Below, piece by piece: positions 53,897 to 60,836 of a stretch of 64,000 nt of DNA. Under the pieces are notes generated by a model. That model was given only the letters and a program-made list of their open reading frames with translations, ran no database searches and was not told the DNA's origin. This DNA comes from Sphingobium arseniciresistens (lineage in GTDB: Bacteria > Pseudomonadota > Alphaproteobacteria > Sphingomonadales > Sphingomonadaceae): assembly GCA_029167225.1 (NCBI GenBank), contig JARFNK010000018.1, positions 47,184 through 111,183 of the forward strand. The letters are read 5' to 3'. The position numbers and the translations under genes were made by a program. Numbering within the stretch: position 1 is the stretch's first letter; each line of letters opens with the position of its first letter.

Positions 53897-55564
53897 ATGA
53901 CCAGCGCCGCCCTGCAACGACTAGAGGATGGGGTGCCGGTCGTGGCGACGGCCCGCGCCGCGCTCTACCTGCGGGTTTCGACCCCGCGCCAGGCCGACCA
54001 TGATCTGTCGATCCCCGACCAGCGCCGCCAGCTTGAGGGCTATTGCCTCTCGCAAGGCTGGGAGGTCGCGGCCGAGTTCGTCGAGCCGGGCGTCTCGGGC
54101 ACCGATGATCGTCGTCCCGCTTTCCAGGACATGATCGACGCGGCGCTGGAGAAGCCTCCCGCGTTCGATGTGGTCGTCGTCCATAGCTTCTCGCGTTTCT
54201 TCCGCGATCAGTTCCAGTTCGAGTTCTATGTCCGCAAGCTGGCGAAAAATGGCGTGCAGCTCGTCTCCATCACGCAGATTCTCGGCGATGATCCGGCGGG
54301 CGAGATGATGCGGAGGATCATGACGCTGTTCGACGAATATCAGTCGAAGGAAACCGCCAAGCATACGCTGCGCGCGATGAACGAAAACGCCCGCCAGGGC
54401 TTCTGGAATGGCGCCCGCCCGCCGATCGGCTACCGCGTGGTCGAGGCCGAACAGCGCGGCACGAAGATCAAGAAGAAGCTGGAAATCGACCCGATCCATG
54501 CCGAGACGGTGCGCCGGATTTTCCGCCTGGCGCTGGAGGGCGCCGATGGACGCGGGCCGATGGGCGTCATGGCGATCGCGTGCTGGCTCAATGAGAATAA
54601 TATCCGCACCCGTTACGGCGGGCGCTGGGGCAAGGGTATGGTGCATCAGGTGCTGACGCGGACGACCTATATCGGCCAGCACCGCTTCAACACCTATGAT
54701 GTCAAGAAAGGGCGTCGAAAGCCCGAGGAAGAGCACGCCATCATGGAGGCGCCGCCAATCGTCACGGTGCCGGAGTTCGAGGCCGTGCAGCGGTCCTTGA
54801 AGGCGCGCAGCCCCAAGATGATGCCGCCGCGCGCGGTGGGCGGATCGACACTCCTGACCGGGATTTGCTTCTGCGCCTGCTGCGGTGGCGCGATGACGCT
54901 GCGCACCGGCACCAGCCGGAGCGGACAGGAATATCGCTATTATACCTGCGCGACCAAGGCCACGAAGGGAAAGACGGGCTGTCCCGGCGTGTCGCTTCCG
55001 ATGGACCAGTTGAACAAGGCGGTGATCGAGCATCTGGAGACACGGCTGCTCGATCCCGCGCGGCTTGAAGTGATGATGGAGCAGCTTATCGACCGGCGGG
55101 AAGAATGGGTGACGGAGCGCCGCCAGCATGTCGCCGAGATGGAACGGCGTGCGACGGAGGCCGACACCAAGCTCTCCCGGCTGTATGAGGCGATCGAGAA
55201 CGGACTGGTGGATATGGGCGATCCGTCGCTCAAGGCGCGGATCGCGGAGCTAACCACCATTCGCGATCAGGCCAGAGGCGACGCCGAGCGCGCGGTTGCG
55301 CACATCGAGCGGATCAGCCCGGAGATTACGGTCGAGAGCCTTCACGCCTTCGCGTTGGCCGCCAAGCGCAAGCTCCGCCACGATGACGGCACCTATGCGC
55401 GAAACCATGTGCGGGCGGTGGCCCAGCGGGTCGAAGTCCATAGCAAGACTGACGTGCGAATCCTCGGCACGCGCACCGAGTTGCTGCGGACCCTCACCGC
55501 CGCCTCTGGCGTAGAGGCGGCGGTGCTAGGGACTCGCGGTTTTGGACCGAAATGGTGCCCATAG
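53897..55564 (+). CDS. Large serine recombinase, ICE integrase
   Basis: 555 residues. The resolvase domain has catalytic Ser28 in ALYLRVSTPRQADHDL. The recombinase domain (~175-290) includes GFWNGARPPIGYRVV and LNENNIRTRYGGRWGKG. A zinc ribbon (CFCACCGGAM, later YYTCATKA and TGCPG, ~330-375) and a coiled coil (~395-480) follow. Its last codon and TAG stop straddle the right junction: CCA at 55559-55561, TAG at 55562-55564. In the excised circle the frame would run on as PLLLR before stopping. This is the most likely enzyme of integration and excision. Confidence 0.93.
   Translation: MTSAALQRLEDGVPVVATARAALYLRVSTPRQADHDLSIPDQRRQLEGYCLSQGWEVAAEFVEPGVSGTDDRRPAFQDMIDAALEKPPAFDVVVVHSFSRFFRDQFQFEFYVRKLAKNGVQLVSITQILGDDPAGEMMRRIMTLFDEYQSKETAKHTLRAMNENARQGFWNGARPPIGYRVVEAEQRGTKIKKKLEIDPIHAETVRRIFRLALEGADGRGPMGVMAIACWLNENNIRTRYGGRWGKGMVHQVLTRTTYIGQHRFNTYDVKKGRRKPEEEHAIMEAPPIVTVPEFEAVQRSLKARSPKMMPPRAVGGSTLLTGICFCACCGGAMTLRTGTSRSGQEYRYYTCATKATKGKTGCPGVSLPMDQLNKAVIEHLETRLLDPARLEVMMEQLIDRREEWVTERRQHVAEMERRATEADTKLSRLYEAIENGLVDMGDPSLKARIAELTTIRDQARGDAERAVAHIERISPEITVESLHAFALAAKRKLRHDDGTYARNHVRAVAQRVEVHSKTDVRILGTRTELLRTLTAASGVEAAVLGTRGFGPKWCP
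55559..55560. other. attR crossover dinucleotide (CC on plus strand)
   Basis: Right edge of the ICE, in the last sense codon of the recombinase. Element sequence ends GAAATGGTGC and the desaturase continues ATAGACAGGCG. A joined attP would read GGTGC-CC-GCTTC and the rebuilt attB GAAGCG-CC-ATAGAC. Confidence 0.75.
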
Positions 55565-56254
55565 ACAGGCGCAGACTTCCTGCACGAGCCATTGCCGCCT
55601 GAGAACATCCTCGGGCGCATGGCGACGGTAGGCCGGATTGATGGCGAGCGCGGAATATCGCTCGCGCACATATGTCCTCAGCGACGGCAGGATCAATCCC
55701 AGCGGGGTGAACACCGCGAAGCGGACAAGGAGAGCAAGCGGCACAAGCGCGGCGCCGAGCACGAACAGGGGCAGCGACCAGGGCTTCATCGCCGCCAGGG
55801 GCAGATATTCGGGATCTCCGGCGGTCCCATAGCGCGTACGCGCATGATGCTGGGTGTGAACGCCTTCATACAGGAAGGATGGGATCAACAGGGGCACGCC
55901 GACCAGAGCATTCCAAGCGAAGCGGAAACCCGGCAACGCGCCTTCGCGCAGATGGCTGAGCTCATGGATGAAGCTCGCAGCCCGATAGAGCGCCAATACA
56001 GCGACGATACCGCAGAGCAATGCCGGCACGAGACCCTCGAGCAGGACGGCGCCCGCGAGCGCGCCATAGCCGACCGCCGCTGACAGCAGGAGATCGCGCC
56101 AGTAAATGGCCGCCTGCGGCTTCGAGAGATCGCGCGCAACCCTGGCAGCGACGCGGAGCATGCGTATATCCTCCGCGGAGCCGGCCCGGGCGGTAACGGC
56201 CGGCGCAGGATTTCCAGGGGTGCTCGACCATGCCCGGTCGGTCATTGCCTTCAT
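55559..56254 (-). pseudogene. N-terminal fragment of fatty acid desaturase split by the ICE
   Basis: Codons 1-232 of a membrane fatty acid desaturase. Histidine box 1 is SFIHELSHLREG and box 2 is YEGVHTQHHARTRYG, with membrane helices around 55-90 and 160-190. Box 3, needed for the di-iron centre, is on the fragment at 3886-4314. Past Trp232 the frame reads into the recombinase gene and ends after about ten foreign codons. Substrate position is not predictable. The gene is inactivated by the element. Confidence 0.9.
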
Positions 56255-56392
56255 CGATTATGATCCATTCGAGGTCTCAAGCTTGCGGCAGGCGATCACT
56301 TGAAGTGCGGGCATACCGGAACGTCGTCTGATGTTTCCACTGTCGCACTCGGATAAGACCGCACTCGGACAAGAGAGGTCCGCTCTCCTTCC

Positions 56393-56959
56393 TCACACCA
56401 TGGCGGCGACGGGTTCCAGACCGACATCGATCCAGGCGCGCGTCTCCTCGAGCACCTCATCGGACAGAGCCGGATCGTCGATCGCGCGGGCCAGGATCAC
56501 GGCGCCAATCATCGCGGCCCAGCTTCCGATCGCGGCGCGGCGCTTCTCGGCGTGGGTTCCGCCCGGCATCACCTCGCTCATCCTCTCGATCTGCGCGCGG
56601 CACCCCTGCGTCATCGCCGAACGTGCCGCCGGCGCCTGATGACGGGTTTCCGCGACCAGCCCTGCCGTGGGGCAGCCCTGCCCCGGATTGTCGCGATGGC
56701 GGGGCGAGAGATAGCTGTCGAGATAGGCGCCGAGGTCGAGCTCGCTCCCCGCCGGGGCTTCGAGCGTGCGGGCAAGCGCCTGGGCGACGAGGTCGTCCTT
56801 GGACTCGAAGTGGCCGTAAAAGCCTCCATGCGTGAGGCCCGCTGCCTTCATGACCTGCGCGACCGTGACGGCATCGAAGCCCTTTTCCCGAAACAGGCGG
56901 CTTGCAGAGTCCAGGATGCGCAGGCGGTTTTCCGCCATCTGTTCCCGGCTGACTTTCAT
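56393..56959 (-). CDS. TetR/AcrR-family repressor
   Basis: 188 residues. N-terminal helix-turn-helix AENRLRILDSASRLFREKGF, DAVTVAQVMKAAGLTHGGFY, GHFESKDDLVAQAL. The C-terminal ligand domain includes CPTAGLVAETRHQAP and AIGSWAAMIGAVILARAI, common among regulators of reductase and SDR genes. Divergent from the ABM monooxygenase. Motifs TGATG-N5-CATCA at 57014, 57976 and 58003 are likely its sites. Confidence 0.9.
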   Translation of the reverse strand: MKVSREQMAENRLRILDSASRLFREKGFDAVTVAQVMKAAGLTHGGFYGHFESKDDLVAQALARTLEAPAGSELDLGAYLDSYLSPRHRDNPGQGCPTAGLVAETRHQAPAARSAMTQGCRAQIERMSEVMPGGTHAEKRRAAIGSWAAMIGAVILARAIDDPALSDEVLEETRAWIDVGLEPVAAMV

Positions 56960-57007
56960 GTCGAATTCTCCATTGGCGTTGACATCGAGGCGACCACAAC
57001 TATGATC

Positions 57008-57028
57008 CAAACATGATGTTTGTCATCA
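57008..57028. promoter_or_regulatory. Operator in the tetR/monooxygenase gap
   Basis: Two overlapping inverted repeats: CAAACA-TGA-TGTTTG (57008-57022) and TGATG-TTTGT-CATCA (57014-57028). The second form recurs twice before the SDR gene. Confidence 0.6.
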
Positions 57029-57127
57029 ATATAAGACAGGACATGCCAAAGGGCAATTGGCTGGGATTGCCGATCTTTTTGATCGGGCGCCCCCTGCCCC
57101 ACGATGCCGTATAATTGGAGAGCTGTA

Positions 57128-57421
57128 ATGTCCGGGCAATTCGCACTGTCTGTCACTTTCCACGTCAAGCCTGAACATGCGGAAGAGTTCGGCGCGGGCG
57201 TGAAGGAGAATGTGGCTCAAACGCGCGAAGATGAAGGCGTCATCGCCTTCAACTTTCACAAGGTCGTCGGCGAACCCACCTGGATCCTCTATGAGATCTG
57301 GGAAAGCGAACATCATTCCGATGTCCATCGCCGCAAGCCCGATGTCATCGCCTTCTTCGCGCAATGGGAAAGGCTGCTGGCACGCGCGCCGGAAATCCAT
57401 CAGCTCGAACCGTCTCCGTGA
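57128..57421 (+). CDS. ABM-family quinol monooxygenase
   Basis: 97 residues. Antibiotic biosynthesis monooxygenase fold: QFALSVTFHVKPEHAEEF, NVAQTREDEGVIAFNFHKVV and ILYEIWESEHHSDVHRRKP. YgiN-like proteins oxidise quinols or polyketide-like aromatics without a cofactor. Divergent from tetR and followed by the DUF2000 gene after 37 bases. Confidence 0.85.
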   Translation: MSGQFALSVTFHVKPEHAEEFGAGVKENVAQTREDEGVIAFNFHKVVGEPTWILYEIWESEHHSDVHRRKPDVIAFFAQWERLLARAPEIHQLEPSP

Positions 57422-57458
57422 CCCGCGGCCTGCACAAGGAAAAGAATGCGAGGCGATC

Positions 57459-57914
57459 ATGAGCGACGATGACAAGCCCCGGACCAGCGACGCGCAGACG
57501 GCAGACGGCGTCACGCCGGCAAAGATCGCGGTCGTGTTGCACGCCGATCTCGAGACTTGGCAAAGACTGAACGTCACGGCCTTTACCATCAGCGGCGTGG
57601 CCAGCCAGCACGGCGTCGTTGGCGATGCCTATCGCGACGCTTCTGACAACCGCTATTTGCCGATGTTCCGGGAACCGGTCCTCGTCTTTGGAGCCAGTTC
57701 GGAGGAAATGTCCCGCACCGCGGAACGGGCCCGAAGCCGGGGCGTCGCATTCTCGGTTTTCACCCGCGATCTGTTCGGCACTTTCAACGATATCGACAAT
57801 AGGGCGGCAGTTGTCGCCGTTACGACGGACGGGCTGGATATCGTCGGATTGGCCTTTCGCGCCGAACGCAAGACTGCCGACAAGATTCTCAAGGGTCTGA
57901 AGCTGCTGCGCTGA
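57459..57914 (+). CDS. DUF2000 protein
   Basis: 151 residues. Core KIAVVLHADLETWQRLNVTA, GVASQHGVVGDAYRDASDNR, LVFGASSEEMSRTAERARSR and VAVTTDGLDIVGLAFRAERK belongs to DUF2000, a PTH2-like fold of unknown activity. Probably co-transcribed with the monooxygenase. Confidence 0.85.
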   Translation: MSDDDKPRTSDAQTADGVTPAKIAVVLHADLETWQRLNVTAFTISGVASQHGVVGDAYRDASDNRYLPMFREPVLVFGASSEEMSRTAERARSRGVAFSVFTRDLFGTFNDIDNRAAVVAVTTDGLDIVGLAFRAERKTADKILKGLKLLR

Positions 57915-57975
57915 GGCGGACGCGTTGGTTGCTCAAGACCGTGGTCGGCAAAATACCGGCGCGGCATTGACATTT

Positions 57976-58017
57976 TGATGATCGCCATCATATCAATCAT
58001 AATGATGACGATCATCA
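57976..58017. promoter_or_regulatory. Two TGATG-N5-CATCA operators before the SDR gene
   Basis: Copies at 57976-57990 and 58003-58017, centres 27 bases apart. The second is embedded in a longer palindrome ATGATGA-CGA-TCATCAT. The SDR gene starts 35 bases downstream. Confidence 0.6.
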
Positions 58018-58051
58018 TGATTGATACCCCTTAATAAGAGCGAGACAGATC

Positions 58052-58840
58052 GTGAGCGACCTCCCTACCGTCCTTATCACCGGCGCGTCGACCGGCATCG
58101 GCGCAACCTATGCAGACCGTTTCGCCCGCCGCGGCCATGCCCTGGTCCTGGTCGCGCGCAACAAGGTCCGGCTCGATGCCGTCGCCGCAAAACTCCGCGA
58201 GGAAACCGGCGTCGCGGTCGATGTGCTTCAGGCTGACCTCACCAAGCCCGACGAACTCGCGGCGGTGGAGGCACGCCTGCGCGATGACGCCCGCATCGGC
58301 GTTCTCATCAACAATGCCGGGGGCACCCTGCCCGGCGGCTTCGTCGACCAGAAGACCGATGATATCGGTCGACTTATCGCTCTCAACACGACGGCGGTCG
58401 CGCGCCTTGCCAGTGCAGTCGCCCCCCGTTTTGCCGCCGCCGGCTCCGGCGCTATTGTCAATATCTCGTCCGTCGTGGGTCTCGCGCCGGAGTTCGCCAT
58501 GTCGGTTTATGGGGCGACCAAGGCGTTCGTCACCTTCTTCTCACAGGGCCTGACTCTCGAACTGGGACCCAAGGGCGTCTACATCCAGGCGGTGCTTCCA
58601 GCCGCGACCCGCACCGAAATCTGGGAGCATGGCGGCGTCGACGTCAACACGCTGCCGGGCGTGATGGAGGTCGATGAACTGGTCGATGCGGCACTGGTCG
58701 GTTTCGACCGCCGCGAGACCGTCACGATCCCGCCGCTTCCCGACGCCGCGCAATGGGATGCCTTGCAGGCCGCACGCCAGGCGATCCTTCCCAATGTCGG
58801 GCAGGAACACGCCGCCGAGCGCTATCGCACGGTGAGCTGA
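58052..58840 (+). CDS. SDR-family NAD(P)-dependent oxidoreductase
   Basis: 262 residues, GTG start. Classical SDR: TGASTGIGATYADRFARRG (cofactor motif), INNAGGT, catalytic Ser in NISSVVGLAPEF and YGATK. The C terminus is variable. Reduces or oxidises a carbonyl substrate that cannot be named. First gene of an operon with two MDR reductases. Confidence 0.92.
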   Translation: MSDLPTVLITGASTGIGATYADRFARRGHALVLVARNKVRLDAVAAKLREETGVAVDVLQADLTKPDELAAVEARLRDDARIGVLINNAGGTLPGGFVDQKTDDIGRLIALNTTAVARLASAVAPRFAAAGSGAIVNISSVVGLAPEFAMSVYGATKAFVTFFSQGLTLELGPKGVYIQAVLPAATRTEIWEHGGVDVNTLPGVMEVDELVDAALVGFDRRETVTIPPLPDAAQWDALQAARQAILPNVGQEHAAERYRTVS

Positions 58841-58875
58841 CTTAAGCCCTGAACTGTAAAATCGGAGACACTCCC

Positions 58876-59862
58876 ATGAGCTTCAAGGCGCTTCTGACCA
58901 GCAAGCAGGGCGATACGCTCTCGACCGATCTCGTCGACTTCGAGGAGGCGGATCTGATGCCGGGCGATGTGACGGTCGCCGTCGATTACTCGACCGTCAA
59001 CTACAAGGACGGGATGGCCCTGACCGGTCGATCTCCGGTCATCCAGACCTTTCCGCTGATCGGCGGTATCGATCTCGCCGGTACGGTCGAAGCCTCCACC
59101 TACCCCGGCATCGCGGTCGGCGACCGCGTCGTCGCCAACGGCTGGGGCCTGAGCCAGACCCATCATGGCGGCTATGCGCGGAAGGCGCGGTTGAGCGGCG
59201 ACTGGCTGGTCAAACTGCCCGAGACCATCTCGACCAGGGACGCCATGGCGATCGGCACCGCAGGCTACACCGCCATGCTGTCGGTCCTGGCGCTCGAACA
59301 TGGCGGCATCACGCCCGAGCGCGGCGACATCCTGGTCACTGGCGCCAATGGTGGGGTCGGATCGATCGCGATCGCGCTACTGTCCGATCTAGGCTACCGG
59401 GTGATCGCCTCGACCGGCCGTCTCGAGCAGGCCGATTATCTGCGCGCGCTCGGCGCTGCCGACATCATCGACCGTGCGACCTTGTCCGAGCCGGGCAGGC
59501 CGATCGCCAGCGAACGCTGGGCCGGAGCGGTGGATTCGGTCGGTAGCCATACGCTCGCCAATGTCCTGGCCCAGACCCGCTACCGCGGCGTGGTGGCCGT
59601 ATGCGGACTCGCTCAGGGCCTTGACCTTCCAGCGACGGTCCTCCCCTTCATCCTGCGCAACGTCACGCTTGCCGGCATCGACTCGGTGAACGCGCCGCAG
59701 GCCGTCCGCATCGAAGCATGGTCTCGTCTGGCCCGCGATCTCGACCTCGAAAAGCTGGCCCGAACGACGACGCTGGTACCATTGGCGCAAGTGCCTGAGA
59801 TCGCGCCGCGCATTCTTGCCGGGCAAATTCAGGGCCGCACGATCGTTGACGTCAACGGATGA
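58876..59862 (+). CDS. MDR-family quinone/acrylyl-CoA reductase (AcuI/YhdH-like)
   Basis: 328 residues. VDYSTVNYKDGMALTGRSPV, PLIGGIDLAGTVEAST and the NADPH loop VTGANGGVGSIAIALLSDLG, with ending ILAGQIQGRTIVDV, are characteristic of the YhdH/AcuI acrylyl-CoA reductase branch. No zinc ligands. The RBS GGAGACAC lies before the ATG. 35 bases after the SDR gene. Confidence 0.9.
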   Translation: MSFKALLTSKQGDTLSTDLVDFEEADLMPGDVTVAVDYSTVNYKDGMALTGRSPVIQTFPLIGGIDLAGTVEASTYPGIAVGDRVVANGWGLSQTHHGGYARKARLSGDWLVKLPETISTRDAMAIGTAGYTAMLSVLALEHGGITPERGDILVTGANGGVGSIAIALLSDLGYRVIASTGRLEQADYLRALGAADIIDRATLSEPGRPIASERWAGAVDSVGSHTLANVLAQTRYRGVVAVCGLAQGLDLPATVLPFILRNVTLAGIDSVNAPQAVRIEAWSRLARDLDLEKLARTTTLVPLAQVPEIAPRILAGQIQGRTIVDVNG

Positions 59863-59917
59863 ACGACAGCCGCGAGCCGTCGCAGGCCTCCGGCGAGACA
59901 GGAAAGACACAGATACC

Positions 59918-60805
59918 ATGAAAGCCCTCATCCTCGACCGGTACGGGAAAAACAGCCCGCTGCGCCTTGGCGAAACGGCCGAGCCGGCGGTGGGCGACGA
60001 CGATGTCCTCGTCGAAATCCATGCCACTGGCCTCAACCTGCTGGATTCGAAGATCCGGAGCGGTGAGTTCAAGCCGATCCTTCCCTACAAGCCGCCGATC
60101 GTGCTCGGGCATGATCTGGCCGGCGTCGTGATCAGCGTCGGGCGGCGCGTCAAGGGTTTCAAACCCGGCGACGAGGTCTATGGTCGCCCGCGCGACGGGC
60201 GCATCGGCACCTTCGCCGAAACTATCGCGGTCAACGAAACCGACCTGGCGCTCAAGCCGAAGAATCTCTCGATGGAGGAAGCCGCCTCGATCCCGTTGGT
60301 CGGGCTGACCGCCTGGCAGGCGCTGGTCGACATAGCCAAGCTGCGCAAGGGCCAGAAAATCCTGATCCATGCAGGCTCGGGCGGTGTCGGAACCTTTGCG
60401 ATCCAGCTCGCGAAGCATCTCGGCGCGTCGGTCGCGACCACGACCGGTCCGTCCAACATCGATCTCGTCAAGAGCCTCGGCGCGGACGTCGTCGTCGACT
60501 ATAAGAGCCGGGCCTTCGAGGAGGTGTTGTCAGGCTATGATGTTGCCGTGAACAGCCTTGGCCCGGACACGCTCGTAAAGTCGCTCGACGTTCTCAAGCC
60601 CGGCGGCAAGCTCATCTCGATCTCCGGCCCGCCCGACCCCGACTTCGCACGCGCGCAGGGCCTGAATTTCGTCCTTCGCCTGGTGCTGAGGCTGCTGAGC
60701 TTCTCCATCCGCCGCAAGGCCAAAGCACGAAATGTGCGTTACGCATTCCTCTTCATGCGGGCCAATGGCGATCAACTGGAGGGCATAGCGTGGAAAGTAC
60801 GCTAA
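59918..60805 (+). pseudogene. MDR-family NADP-dependent oxidoreductase, 3' end removed by Tn3-type insertion
   Basis: 295 codons. N-terminal GroES-like domain (ILDRYGKNSPLRLGETAEPA, LGHDLAGVVISVGRRVKGF) and NADPH domain (LIHAGSGGVGTFAIQLAKHL, LGADVVVDYKSRAFEE) of a zinc-independent quinone-reductase-like enzyme. Natural sequence stops after YAFLFMRANGDQLE, and the last residues (GIAWKVR) come from the transposon end. Relatives continue for about 40 more residues, including the segment that closes the active site. Activity is probably lost. Confidence 0.85.
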
Positions 60806-60816
60806 ACAACGCTAAG
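60781..60816. repeat. Terminal inverted repeat of Tn3-family transposon
   Basis: Begins GGGCATAGCG and ends with ACGCTAAG (60809-60816), the inner end typical of Tn3-family repeats. The truncated reductase breaks exactly here, and the tnpA stop lies 20 bases inside. The partner repeat is outside the window. Confidence 0.65.
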
Positions 60817-60836
60817 GGCGAACAATCAGCGAACGC

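Larger units (their letters stand above)
4317..55560. mobile_element. Integrative and conjugative element of about 51.2 kb
   Basis: Bounded by the two halves of a desaturase gene and carrying a large serine recombinase at its right edge, a Trb-type conjugation apparatus (trbBCDEJKLFGI), a TraG coupling protein, a relaxase, a TraF peptidase, and RepA with iteron-like repeats. Three cargo blocks interrupt the backbone: metal and redox genes at the left end, a sulfide module between trbB and the traG cluster, and arsenic genes between the repA cluster and the DUF2285 genes. The IS110 and DUF6118 remnants at 14.9-15.7 kb mark older rearrangement. The boundary call follows from the in-frame reconstruction. 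Excision itself is inferred. Confidence 0.85.

Noticed and set aside
53511-53900. 129-codon plus-strand frame between the toxin and the recombinase
   Set aside because: It is out of phase with the acidic 82-residue frame at 53630, overlaps the recombinase start and has shadow-like composition (many Arg, Ser, Cys).
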